Assembly (NCBI GenBank): GCA_022509005.1
Contig: JAFLUC010000022.1
Span: 1 to 34,329 of the forward strand
DNA: 34,329 bases
DNA from: Oscillospiraceae bacterium
GTDB taxonomy: Bacteria; Bacillota; Clostridia; UBA1381
Direction: 5' to 3'
The position numbers and the translations under genes were made by a program. Under the pieces are notes generated by a model. That model searched no databases. It worked only from the letters and a program-made list of their open reading frames with translations, and was not told where the DNA came from. Of the stretch, positions 8,801 through 15,680 are shown piece after piece. Within the stretch, counting starts at the first letter, position 1. Each line of letters starts with the position of its first letter.

Positions 8801-9868
8801 ATCCGCTGCCGATCTCGATTCACCATAATGCACCACGATAGATTCGGCAGGCGGCGCAACGGTTACCTCTAAAGGAACTACGTTAAACATCGCTCCCACA
8901 AAATATATTAAACGATATCCTACCTCACTGACATAGATAGTTGTCGTGTACTGACCCGCGTTAAGTCCCATGTTGGGCTTAACCCTGATTGCGATCTTCT
9001 TGCCCTGTTCAATAGCTCCATCGTTATCCATGGTTATTGTGCATCCGGCATGAACGCCCGGTTTTTCAAGCTGAACCGGTGAGTTACCCATATTCATGAC
9101 GTAAACAATATCCTCGGTAATTTCATTCTCACTATAGCCGTATTCCAGATCTTCAAACGAAATATTGTCCTTCTCGTATGTGATCGGAGTTCCTTCCTCT
9201 GAGGTAAACCGAAGCTTGTGCACAGTCGCCATTCCGGTAACAGCGGTAAGAACCACCTTATCCTCGCCGTCAGCAGGCGCCGGAATCTCATAGGTTATAG
9301 CTGTGCTGTTAGAAGGTGACCAACCGTTAAACTTATTCGTATCGTTAAGCACAACCTCCGGCGCACCTACCTCGTACAGATTATCACCTATTACCGCAAG
9401 CATATCAACCATATCTTCGCCGGTTTTGAACTCGTTAGCACCATTTCTGAATTCAACATTCACAAGAGTGATCGTTTTGCTGTCAATAAGCATACCGCCT
9501 TCTGTCATGAGGTCAATCGTGTAGTCACCCGGCTGCGGATCGTCTAATACCCATCCGTAAAGACGCGATTCGGTTTCCTCCAGCACGTTCGCCACAGACT
9601 CCGGACTGCCTCCCGGCGCCGTAACCTGAATAGTGTATTCATCCTTAAACGATTTATCGAGTATCACCCACATAGTGTTTTCCGCTCTTTCAAAATCAAA
9701 CGGCTCATCAAGAGGAAGCTCTTTACTATCCTTTGCCTTGTACAGAGCGTTCCTTATTACCCCGGCACCGGCACCACATTCACCTGCATCCTCCGCAAAA
9801 ACCTGCGGAATGTATGCCGATACCATAACAACAGCTGTTAATAAAGATAATATCCTTTTCAGCTTCAT
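5891..9868 (-). CDS. Large secreted MBG/Ig-like repeat protein (1325 aa)
   Basis: A secreted protein of unknown function. Residues 1-25 form a Sec signal peptide (MKLKRILSLLTAVVMV, cleavage after VFA). The middle contains tandem MBG/YDG-type beta modules: repeated YDGT-K-V and PTDAGAYDV or PVNAGTYEV motifs, each followed by DDFAAGS or DDYAANS, and a KTYDGSAQVTF module. Earlier lies a GLNAGQYTTTIYVS Ig-like module. The last 85 residues form a domain ending IKAFLWYKTYRPV, related in pattern to a domain in the secreted GH43 protein at 25637. No LPXTG motif, SLH domain or catalytic residues were found, so it may be a free or loosely held adhesin or scaffold. The ATG at 9868 (AGAGG ten bases upstream) is preferred to a GTG three codons earlier. 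It follows ilvD by 33 bases. Confidence 0.85.
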   Translation of the reverse strand: MKLKRILSLLTAVVMVSAYIPQVFAEDAGECGAGAGVIRNALYKAKDSKELPLDEPFDFERAENTMWVILDKSFKDEYTIQVTAPGGSPESVANVLEETESRLYGWVLDDPQPGDYTIDLMTEGGMLIDSKTITLVNVEFRNGANEFKTGEDMVDMLAVIGDNLYEVGAPEVVLNDTNKFNGWSPSNSTAITYEIPAPADGEDKVVLTAVTGMATVHKLRFTSEEGTPITYEKDNISFEDLEYGYSENEITEDIVYVMNMGNSPVQLEKPGVHAGCTITMDNDGAIEQGKKIAIRVKPNMGLNAGQYTTTIYVSEVGYRLIYFVGAMFNVVPLEVTVAPPAESIVVHYGESRSAADIKYTVTDKHGRMREELADSLGITITSAGFDTYAPVSDDPYPYTIHADYSGTNYIVSVDNSEANGVKVIKTEPIRETVNATGITDGDTLSESQLTGQYKNPYNGDYVNGTFAWADMDIELDEGVYPVQYIFTPNDTDNYEIVRDTAEVIVSPKTPTELSVSSGTPLTVEYDGTAKSVDFVSSRSESETETVYYRALGSGDDAWTTDAPTDAGAYDVKAELPETDDFAAGSAYAVLTILPRQVAISYANTDFYKTYDGSAQVTFNKNVIEITNKIEPDDVSISNEYVNAVFDSAGAGENKVVTVTIKADGALVGDAAHNYTIGSSDMVFHTNANIYRRTVNLKLNEGLTKEYGAVYSLTNNDFELGTGFGVYGLVEGETKDDIHATLYSDGTAADAEIRRYPVTATIDSYSNYQMGIQTTIGFMEVTKATVQPLSVSAGTGLVGNTLVDPDGDQKHTVQLEGTFANKNNHEIVNGTLTWADPAAELELGTRDYAWIFTPADEEHYNSPVTGTVSVTSYEKPVGNLKFILPDNLVYDGTKKAVTVESELGRQVTVEYRMIGGNLERTIDDQQYGTWTAEAPVNAGTYEVRASVEEDDDYAANSLTVAMIIARAIPEGSVSAGEIDRGGRLADSKLTAEFTGIDGELVTGQISWSWLGSDTPSTVVVQPGISYEWVFNPENRNYDTVKGSTEIDFKDRIPEGTVIYNLPGSDYAYVTVDGENVIEGDTIAFYSDSAATDPVSEKVVISVSEGQFKIMLDDDALTAAGGEIYAKLDASNKVESVSYKPELSFNANAIHIDATHKDASMSITPTDDSYIIESVVWDLNDDTIVRLTPDSDGKNVNIEPLQGGKAQLMITAVFTHPDENVTEKITVTKTVEVTVADLETRDFKVDGSGKASVTIYNNGVDTVNVILVSATYDSEGKMLSVKYVPEAIISSETKTIETDSFETPGETIKAFLWYKTYRPVQEFITPE

Positions 9869-9901
9869 CTGCTTCACACCTCTTTTGGAATAATAATTAA
9901 A

Positions 9902-11566
9902 TCAATAGTCAAGCATTACAGCGCCCTGGATGCCTGATGAAACAAGCTTAGAATATCTTCTTAAATAGCCTGTCTTGATCTTCGGCTCATTCGGCTTCCA
10001 GCCAATCTTTCTCGCGGCCATCTCCTCGTCCGAAACCTTCACGTTAAGTATGTTCTTATTTATATCAATCTCAATTATATCGCCGTCCTGTACAAACGCT
10101 ATAGGACCACCTTCAACAGCCTCCGGCGAAACGTGACCGATAGCCGCGCCTCTTGTCGCGCCCGAGAAGCGTCCGTCTGTAATAAGCGCAACATCCTTGT
10201 CAAGTCCCATTCCGCAGATCGCAGATGTCGGGGAAAGCATTTCTCTCATGCCAGGTCCGCCCTTAGGTCCCTCGTAACGGATAACTACAACATCTCCCGC
10301 AACTATTTTTCCTGCATATATAGCCTCAATAGCCTCATCCTCACTGTCAAATACCTTTGCCGGGCCGCTATGTACGAGCATTTCCGGCGCAACAGCCGAA
10401 CGCTTAACAACCGAGCCGTCTACGGCAAGATTGCCCTTTAATACAGCTATGCCGCCGGTTTCTGAATACGGATTATTAAGCGGTCTTATTACTGTATAGT
10501 CCTTTACCTCGTGTCCCTTTATATTCTCGCCCTGTGTCTTTCCTGTTACAGTAATCGTATCAAGCTTTAAAAGATCAGCCTTTGCAAGCTCGTTCATAAC
10601 CGCAGTAACTCCGCCTGCGGCATACAGATCCTGAACATGATGATCTCCTGCCGGTGCGAGATGGCAGAGATTAGGAGTAACTGCGCTTATCTCGTTCGCG
10701 TAATCAAGCGTTATCGGACAGCCTGCCTCGTACGCTATCGCCGGAAGGTGAAGCATTGAGTTGGTTGAGCATCCAAGTGCCATATCTACTCTTAACGCAT
10801 TGTAGATCGAATCCGGTGTTATAATATCACGCGGACGGATATTCTTTTCAAGAAGCTCCATGATCTTCATACCGGTCTGTTTTGCAAGTCTTATTCTCTC
10901 TGAATAAACAGCCGGGATCGTACCGTTGCCCGGTAATGCAATACCTAAAACCTCGGTTAAGCAGTTCATAGAGTTCGCGGTAAACATACCCGAGCATGAA
11001 CCACAGGTCGGACATGCCGCTTCTTCAAGATTTTTAAGCTCTGTTTCGTCTATTGTTCCTGCCTTGAACGCGCCTACCGCCTCAAAGTTCGTGTTGAGGT
11101 CACGGAATTTGCCTTTGTAGTTTATTGAAAGCATCGCTCCGCCCGATACGATGATTGCCGGAATGTTGAGTCTTGCAGCAGCAATGATCATACCCGGAAC
11201 TATCTTGTCACAGCTCGGTATAAGCACGAGTGCATCAAGACCGTGCGCAATAGCCATTGACTCAATCGAATCTGCGATAAGCTCACGTGACGCGAGTGAA
11301 TATTTCATTCCCTTGTGCCCCATCGCGATACCATCGCATACCGCAATAGCCGGAAACTCAAGCGGCGTACCGCCTGCAAGTCTTACTCCCGCCTTTACAG
11401 CCTCCGATATCTGGCCGAGATGAACATGTCCCGGAACTATTTCATTCTTTGAACTTACAACGCCGATTAACGGACGGCTAAGTTCCTCATCCGTAAGACC
11501 GCTTGCCTTAAAGAGCGAGCGATGCGGTGTCTTTTCAACTCCTGTTTTTACTATATCACTATACAT
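9902..11566 (-). CDS. ilvD: Dihydroxy-acid dehydratase
   Basis: Third common step of valine, leucine and isoleucine synthesis: dehydration of 2,3-dihydroxy acids to 2-oxo acids. It has 554 residues, typical. Iron-sulfur and active-site motifs are [10 protein letters not shown] (C119) and [19 protein letters not shown] (C185, C188, C191). Where [2Fe-2S] enzymes carry a third cluster cysteine near residue 46, this one has Gly (VPGHVHL) as in E. coli IlvD, suggesting the oxygen-sensitive [4Fe-4S] kind and fitting an anaerobe. The C-terminal region has [10 protein letters not shown]. It has its own promoter overlapping the end of the upstream gene. No other ilv genes are nearby. Confidence 0.97.
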   Translation of the reverse strand: MYSDIVKTGVEKTPHRSLFKASGLTDEELSRPLIGVVSSKNEIVPGHVHLGQISEAVKAGVRLAGGTPLEFPAIAVCDGIAMGHKGMKYSLASRELIADSIESMAIAHGLDALVLIPSCDKIVPGMIIAAARLNIPAIIVSGGAMLSINYKGKFRDLNTNFEAVGAFKAGTIDETELKNLEEAACPTCGSCSGMFTANSMNCLTEVLGIALPGNGTIPAVYSERIRLAKQTGMKIMELLEKNIRPRDIITPDSIYNALRVDMALGCSTNSMLHLPAIAYEAGCPITLDYANEISAVTPNLCHLAPAGDHHVQDLYAAGGVTAVMNELAKADLLKLDTITVTGKTQGENIKGHEVKDYTVIRPLNNPYSETGGIAVLKGNLAVDGSVVKRSAVAPEMLVHSGPAKVFDSEDEAIEAIYAGKIVAGDVVVIRYEGPKGGPGMREMLSPTSAICGMGLDKDVALITDGRFSGATRGAAIGHVSPEAVEGGPIAFVQDGDIIEIDINKNILNVKVSDEEMAARKIGWKPNEPKIKTGYLRRYSKLVSSGIQGAVMLDY

Positions 11567-11599
11567 AATAATCCTCCATAGTTTTATATTTATATATTT

Positions 11600-11628
11600 A
11601 TTCTATCATACCATATTTAATATGTCAA
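11600..11628 (-). promoter_or_regulatory. ilvD promoter
   Basis: TTGACA and TAGAAT on the minus strand with a 17-base spacer, starting three bases past the stop of the DUF5711-like gene. The leader to the ilvD ATG is only about 27 bases, too short for a T-box or leader-peptide attenuator. Confidence 0.8.
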
Positions 11629-11630
11629 CT

Positions 11631-13421
11631 TTATATCCTTATAATTTCAAGTCCGTCCTCATAGACAATCATATAAGATTTAGTGTCTATAATAATCAGC
11701 TTTTTTATTTCTCTCGGAGCGGTATATAATGTCTTTTTATTGTCAGATATATTGCCGCAGATAACATCGCGTCCATTGTTGTACAAAACTGTTGTCGTAT
11801 CTATCGCAACGAAATCCGGTGTTGCCTCAATGTCCCGCGAATCCACGTTTTTTCCTTTTTTATCGTACACATTCATAATAGGCACGTTATCTCTTGTATA
11901 GGTTATAACACGATAGCCATGATTGTCATTTGCCGAATGAGTAAGAGAGACATCGTCAAATCTGTTATCATACTTCACGTCACTGTCAGATGTAATCATA
12001 GCAACACAGTTATCTCCGTTTGCCATTACATTCTTTCCGTCTGTTTCAAGACCATATATCAGAGAATCCTGCAGCTCAACACCGGATGCCGGCTCTGTTG
12101 ATTTTATGTCGAACATCATAACATAGGATGTAACTCTCTTGTCTGTGCTTGCAAGCGAAACAGCAATCTTTCTGTTATTTAAGATTGATGCCGCCGTTAT
12201 ATAATTTGTGCCGGATGACCATGAGAAAACAAGCTCACCCTTTTTGTTTACAAGCGCTACCGAACCCTTATATGCGGTTTTTTCGGTTATGAGAACAGTA
12301 TCACCCTTTTCGGAAACTACAAGACTCCTGACCTTGTTGGGAACATCTACCGAATATATAAGCTTATTTTTTTTGTACAAACTAAGCTTGGTTCCTCCGT
12401 TTGATCCGATAGCTATATAGTTGCCGCGAGCACTGACAATCGGATTGGCAACCGAAATATCATGCGACCATTCTTTTTCTCCCTTTTTATTTATATAACA
12501 AATTTTATCGCCTGATGCGCAGACAACACCGTCCTTAAACGCAGCGAAATCGGAATTGTCTGCATCAGCAAAAGGGATTACAGATTTATTCTCCCCTATT
12601 ATTTTATATTCTGACGGAGCTGATTCTTTCACATTATCCTTCTCCGTATAGCCCGATGACATAATAATACCATTATCGCCATCTGCTAAAAGCCTCGGTC
12701 CCGGTTCAGCCTTTGTCACGGTTCCTATACTGTCCTCCGAATTCCATTCAACTCCGAACATATTAAATATATGCCGCATATTATTATTAAAATTGCGCTT
12801 ATAGGTACCTATAATTCCGGTATCTGTAATATAGAACTGGAACATTGACACAATAACAGCACATATAATAAGCGTAACCCAAAGCGGCTTTGCCGCATAC
12901 CATACACCGCTTCTTTTCTTTACATCTTTTAATTCATCCTGTTCCTCAACCCCAACATGGATTGTCGATTTCGCCGGATTCGTATTCCTTCTCTGCTGCG
13001 GTACAGTCTCAGTGTTATACCCTGACTTTATCGTTCTGGTTTCCGGTTCTGGTGACTTCGGATGATTGCGGTCTATAGGTTTACCGGTAATATCAAGATT
13101 ACCTAAAACCTCCTCAATAACAGGCTGCGGTCTAGTCTTTGGCATAGAAACATTCTGAGTTTCGCCAAGCACTGGGGTTTTCTCGGTAGCTTTATCTGAT
13201 GTTTTTCCAGTCTCCTCCGGAGCTTTGCTGACATTCACCGTAATAGTGTTTCCGAGTTTTTCCTCACGCAGCGGTACTGCAGGCTTTCTCATAATGACTC
13301 TGGTATCATCCATTCCCTGCTCTTTAGATTTCTCCTCTGCGGCAACTCCGCTCTGCGGTTCGGAATCGCCGTCATAGTATTTAATTAATTCATTTAAAAT
13401 ATCATCGCGGTTGTTTTCCAT
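11631..13421 (-). CDS. DUF5711-like membrane-anchored protein with extracellular beta-propeller-like domain
   Basis: A 596-residue protein of unknown function resembling the DUF5711 family (family named by pattern only). Residues 1-175 are polar, low-complexity and probably cytoplasmic and disordered. One membrane helix follows at about 178-197 (PLWVTLIICAVIVSMFQFYI), so the C-terminal 400 residues lie outside the cell. That part has repeated short beta blades such as GDKICYINKKGEKEWSHDI, GSVALVNKKGELVFSW and NVYDKKGKNVDSRDI, the look of a WD/PQQ-like propeller. Its ATG directly follows the truA stop, and its GAGGAGG site lies inside the last truA codons. The truA linkage is recurrent enough in my experience of Clostridia to note, but no role follows from it. 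Confidence 0.82.
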   Translation of the reverse strand: MENNRDDILNELIKYYDGDSEPQSGVAAEEKSKEQGMDDTRVIMRKPAVPLREEKLGNTITVNVSKAPEETGKTSDKATEKTPVLGETQNVSMPKTRPQPVIEEVLGNLDITGKPIDRNHPKSPEPETRTIKSGYNTETVPQQRRNTNPAKSTIHVGVEEQDELKDVKKRSGVWYAAKPLWVTLIICAVIVSMFQFYITDTGIIGTYKRNFNNNMRHIFNMFGVEWNSEDSIGTVTKAEPGPRLLADGDNGIIMSSGYTEKDNVKESAPSEYKIIGENKSVIPFADADNSDFAAFKDGVVCASGDKICYINKKGEKEWSHDISVANPIVSARGNYIAIGSNGGTKLSLYKKNKLIYSVDVPNKVRSLVVSEKGDTVLITEKTAYKGSVALVNKKGELVFSWSSGTNYITAASILNNRKIAVSLASTDKRVTSYVMMFDIKSTEPASGVELQDSLIYGLETDGKNVMANGDNCVAMITSDSDVKYDNRFDDVSLTHSANDNHGYRVITYTRDNVPIMNVYDKKGKNVDSRDIEATPDFVAIDTTTVLYNNGRDVICGNISDNKKTLYTAPREIKKLIIIDTKSYMIVYEDGLEIIRI

Positions 13422-14153
13422 TTAATAATATACCTCCTCAAGGCACAATCCTTTTGCCGGAGCAGTTATTCCGGCTCTTTCCCGACATTTAGAAGCAATG
13501 ATCGCCGGCATCTCCTCTGCCGGAATTCTCCCGCTGCCGGCATATACAAGTGTTCCGGCTATTATCCGTACCATATTGTATAGAAATCCGCTACCTGTAA
13601 CATCAATTGTAATTATGCTGTCATGCTTTTCTATTCTTATCGAATGAATCGTTCGCACGGTTGTTTTTACCGAAAATCCGCTTGCCGCAAAACCTATAAA
13701 ATCGTGCGTACCGCAAAATGCTTCCGCCGCCTTCCGCATAAGACCGATATCAATCGGAAATTTATAGTGCCATGCGTATCGGCGCATAAACATATCCGCA
13801 AACGCTCCGTTATCAATGGTATATCTGTAGGTTTTTCCTACCGCTGAACGGTTCGCTCTGAATGCAGCATCTGCATACTCTGCCCCGATACATATAATTC
13901 CGTCCGGAAGCTTTGAGTTCAATGCATACGGAAATCGCTCAATCGGTATATTCGATTCTGTCTTAAAGCTGCAAACATACCGTTTAGCATGAACTCCGGA
14001 ATCAGTTCTTCCGCAGCCCTCCGGCATTATTGTCTCGCCTGTGATACTCAGAAGAGCATCCTTAAGCTCTCCCTGGATTGTCGGCCTGCCGGACTGAATC
14101 TGCCATCCGCAGTAGTCAGTTCCGTCAAACTGCAAATATAATTTAATATTCAT
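13422..14153 (-). CDS. truA: tRNA pseudouridine synthase A
   Basis: Converts uridines 38-40 of the tRNA anticodon arm to pseudouridine. The catalytic aspartate is D51 in GCGRTDSGVHAKRY. N-terminal MNIKLYLQFDGTDYCGWQ, middle GKTYRYTI and C-terminal TGSGFLYNMVRIIAGTL are diagnostic. The start at 14153 gives 243 residues and matches the family N-terminus. Upstream in-frame ATGs at 14186 and 14165 would add 11 or 4 residues (PPHGGGMVKK), and none of the three has a good ribosome binding site. A GC-rich hairpin covers the DNA just before the chosen start. The gene has a clear promoter and is coupled to the downstream DUF5711-like gene. Confidence 0.94.
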   Translation of the reverse strand: MNIKLYLQFDGTDYCGWQIQSGRPTIQGELKDALLSITGETIMPEGCGRTDSGVHAKRYVCSFKTESNIPIERFPYALNSKLPDGIICIGAEYADAAFRANRSAVGKTYRYTIDNGAFADMFMRRYAWHYKFPIDIGLMRKAAEAFCGTHDFIGFAASGFSVKTTVRTIHSIRIEKHDSIITIDVTGSGFLYNMVRIIAGTLVYAGSGRIPAEEMPAIIASKCRERAGITAPAKGLCLEEVYY

Positions 14154-14166
14154 TTTTTTGACCATT

Positions 14167-14183
14167 CCGCCGCCATGCGGCGG
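14167..14183 (-). promoter_or_regulatory. GC hairpin in the truA leader
   Basis: CCGCCGC-ATG-GCGGCGG is a perfect 7-bp, all G/C stem with a three-base loop in a very AT-rich stretch, between the promoter and the likely truA start. If the start is 14153 the hairpin is in the leader; if 14186, it lies in the first codons. It may limit ribosome access. Confidence 0.5.
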
Positions 14184-14211
14184 CATAAATCTTTAACGTA
14201 CTATTCTATAT

Positions 14212-14240
14212 ATTATATCATCTTTTTCAGCAAAATTCAA
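14212..14240 (-). promoter_or_regulatory. truA promoter
   Basis: TTGAAT and TATAAT with a 17-base spacer on the minus strand, predicted to start near 14205, about 50 bases before the preferred truA ATG. Confidence 0.75.
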
Positions 14241-14318
14241 TGATAAAATTTAAGAAACACTAAAAAAATTCGGAGATCTTGGGAAAAACAATAAATTTCA
14301 GTAATTTTGTAAAAATAC

Positions 14319-14347
14319 TTGAATTCCACAAATTACAAGTGTATAAT
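14319..14347 (+). promoter_or_regulatory. Plus-strand promoter facing the 3' end of the SOS-controlled gene
   Basis: TTGAAT and TATAAT separated by exactly 17 bases on the plus strand, with a predicted start near 14354. The next plus-strand gene begins 420 bases further on, and the intervening RNA would be antisense to the small gene at 14472-14618. It is the only good promoter in the window without a protein gene behind it. Confidence 0.55.
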
Positions 14348-14353
14348 ATATTT

Positions 14354-14490
14354 GTTTTGGAGCAGAATGTACTGCGCCGTAACACTTTTGTGGGTATAGG
14401 GTGTATTCAGGGTGATTTATGAGATAAAGTGCGGCTGTGGCTGATGCACTTCGCACATCAGCCATCCTTAGTCAGCGCAGTACAAACTTT
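14354..14490 (+). ncRNA. Candidate antisense / structured RNA converging on the small SOS gene
   Basis: RNA inferred from the promoter just upstream; its end is a guess. The 5' part carries TGTACTGCGC (14368-14377) and the 3' part the exact complement GCGCAGTACA (14475-14484), giving a closing stem around about 97 bases. Inside lies the hairpin GGCTGATG...CATCAGCC (14439-14463). From 14472 on it overlaps the last codons of the small gene. No U-rich terminator is seen, so the 3' end might be set by processing. It has no ORF with a ribosome binding site. It could act like the antitoxin RNA of a type I toxin system; it could also be a promoter-like sequence with no transcript. Confidence 0.35.
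14439..14463. repeat. Hairpin in the 3' region of the SOS small gene
   Basis: GGCTGATG and CATCAGCC form an 8-bp stem with a short, partly pairing loop, nine bases past the small gene's stop. The minus strand also offers a competing AAGTGC/GCACTT stem overlapping it. Neither is followed by a strong U-run, so this is a weak terminator at best and possibly an RNA stability or pairing element. Confidence 0.55.
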
Positions 14491-14618
14491 GTGAACAGAC
14501 CGCCTACAAATAAAATGCATGCAGCGGCAAGAGAAGATGCGGCAGCAATAGGCGCTGTTGCTCCGAACGATATAATAAATAAGATAACTGCTATAATGAA
14601 ATATGTACAAGGTTCCAT
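14472..14618 (-). CDS. SOS-controlled small hydrophobic membrane protein (48 aa)
   Basis: A 48-codon gene not recognised as any named family. The product begins MEPCTYFIIAVILFIISF, continues through GATAPIAAASSLAAAC and ends ILFVGGLFTKFVLR. That is one long or two short membrane segments with a Gly/Pro turn near residues 19-23 and a Lys/Arg-containing C-terminus. AAAGGA stands about ten bases before the ATG. Upstream is a perfect consensus promoter with two LexA boxes, so expression should be tightly repressed and DNA-damage induced. Size, hydrophobicity and control recall the LexA-regulated type I toxins TisB and DinQ of E. coli, and membrane-acting SOS division inhibitors of Firmicutes such as YneA and SosA (which are longer). 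Toxicity is inference. Confidence 0.75.
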   Translation of the reverse strand: MEPCTYFIIAVILFIISFGATAPIAAASSLAAACILFVGGLFTKFVLR

Positions 14619-14652
14619 GATATTTATTTCCTTTCAACATTGATCAGTGTCT

Positions 14653-14666
14653 CGAACATCTGTTCG
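14653..14666. promoter_or_regulatory. LexA (SOS) box 2, at the transcription start
   Basis: CGAACATCTGTTCG has the CGAAC-N4-GTTCG form of the Firmicute SOS box, with both half-sites perfect. It covers roughly +2 to +16 of the small gene's transcript, a position that blocks initiation. Confidence 0.85.
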
Positions 14667-14674
14667 TTAAGTTC

Positions 14675-14703
14675 ATTATAGCATACATTTGTTCGCTTGT
14701 CAA
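14675..14703 (-). promoter_or_regulatory. Perfect consensus promoter of the SOS small gene
   Basis: TTGACA, a 17-base spacer and TATAAT on the minus strand: a full sigma-A consensus, the strongest promoter in the window. One LexA box fills the spacer and a second covers the start site, the usual arrangement for a strong but tightly shut damage-response gene. Confidence 0.9.
14682..14695. promoter_or_regulatory. LexA (SOS) box 1, in the promoter spacer
   Basis: Reads CGAACAAATGTATG on the minus strand, one base off CGAAC-N4-GTTYG. It lies between -35 and -10, centred 29 bases from box 2. It also lies just upstream of the plus-strand EamA gene and could touch its promoter. Confidence 0.75.
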
Positions 14704-14774
14704 CAGGTGAATTTATTAGTGTACCATAAATGTACGCATTTTTAAATATTTTCTCAGGAAAAGAGGTTTTAACT

Positions 14775-15635
14775 ATGTGGATCGCGCTTGCCGCATCATA
14801 CGGACTGCTTAAAGGCATTCGTGATGTAATGAAAAAGATAGCATTAAAAAAGAGCAGCACCGTTGAGGTTCTGTTCTTCTATACGCTGCTCAGCTTCTTG
14901 TTCGTTCTCCCCTGGACTGGCGAGGCATTAGCGATGTTTGGAGGAAATGAGCACTACCTTGCACTTATAGCCGTCAAGTCACTTGTTATATATATTGCAT
15001 GGATATGCTCTTTTAAAGCAATCGAAAATCTGCCGATCGGCTTTTACGGGCTTATGGATATGTCAAGAGTTGTTATAACCTCTGTTATGAGCGTTGTACT
15101 TCTTGGCGAGCTGATGAGTATGGAAAAAGCTATAGGTATGATACTTGTGCTTGACGGACTCATTATACTCAACCTTTCGAAAAGCAGCCCATCGGGCAGC
15201 GAGAATATTTCACGGAAATATATCGTGCTCGTTCTCATATCCTGCTGCATGAACTCATGCTCAGAAATTTTAGATAAATGGTTCATGCGTCCCGAAACAG
15301 GTGTGACCTCAGGTCAGCTGCAATTCTGGTATCTGTTCTTCCTCTGCATCTTCTATATTATACATATAGTAATAAAACGAATACATATTGATTTTAGAAA
15401 TATATACAAAAACTACTGGGTAATTCTCCTGGCAATACTGTTCGTAATAGGTGATAAGTGCCTGTTTATCGCAAACCAGACCGGCTCCGTAATCCCGATG
15501 ACGCTTCTGAAGCAATGCGCTGTGATTATAACAATTCTCGGCGGAAAGGTTGTGTTTAAAGAGAAAAATATAGTCTTCAAGCTGCTTTGCGCTGTTGTTG
15601 TAATATGCGGTATAATGGTCGGAATAGGTGTTTAA
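14775..15635 (+). CDS. EamA/DMT-superfamily transporter
   Basis: Integral membrane transporter of the drug/metabolite (EamA) type; the substrate cannot be told from sequence. It has 286 residues with about ten hydrophobic segments in two halves, beginning MWIALAASYGLLKGI and including NLPIGFYGLMDMSRVVITSV and LLGELMSMEKAIGMILVLDGL at the end of half one, and a parallel VIPMTLLKQCAVIITILGG-K-VF in half two. The start at 14775 is chosen because GAGG lies eight bases upstream; a start at 14730 lacks one. It is transcribed away from the SOS gene, sharing a 156-base gap that contains both LexA boxes. Confidence 0.88.
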   Translation: MWIALAASYGLLKGIRDVMKKIALKKSSTVEVLFFYTLLSFLFVLPWTGEALAMFGGNEHYLALIAVKSLVIYIAWICSFKAIENLPIGFYGLMDMSRVVITSVMSVVLLGELMSMEKAIGMILVLDGLIILNLSKSSPSGSENISRKYIVLVLISCCMNSCSEILDKWFMRPETGVTSGQLQFWYLFFLCIFYIIHIVIKRIHIDFRNIYKNYWVILLAILFVIGDKCLFIANQTGSVIPMTLLKQCAVIITILGGKVVFKEKNIVFKLLCAVVVICGIMVGIGV

Positions 15636-15648
15636 AGGCATCAGCACA

Positions 15649-15680
15649 TAAAAAACACAAGCTTTCGCTTGTGTTTTTTT
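15649..15680. terminator. Bidirectional terminator between the EamA gene and the DUF2264 gene
   Basis: AACACAAGC-TTTC-GCTTGTGTT with A-run before and T-run after, so it works in both directions for the two converging genes that end on either side. Confidence 0.92.

Larger units (their letters stand above)
14241..14471. other. Non-coding stretch between truA and the SOS-controlled small gene
   Basis: No credible protein gene on either strand. It holds a plus-strand promoter (14319-14347), the start of a possible antisense RNA, and a strong hairpin (14439-14463). From 14241 to 14318 it is plain AT-rich DNA with nothing further recognised. Confidence 0.6.

Noticed and set aside
11567-11630. T-box or leader attenuator ahead of ilvD
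   Set aside because: The leader is about 27 bases, with no room for a T-box or leader peptide.
14458-14640. 60-codon minus-strand ORF overlapping the SOS small gene in another frame
   Set aside because: Its ATG lies ahead of the AAAGGA site rather than after it, and it is rich in Cys, Tyr and His like an out-of-frame reading.
14437-14643. 68-codon plus-strand ORF covering the SOS small gene
   Set aside because: No ribosome binding site and polar, patternless sequence; the minus-strand ORF has the promoter, the binding site and a coherent membrane-protein sequence.
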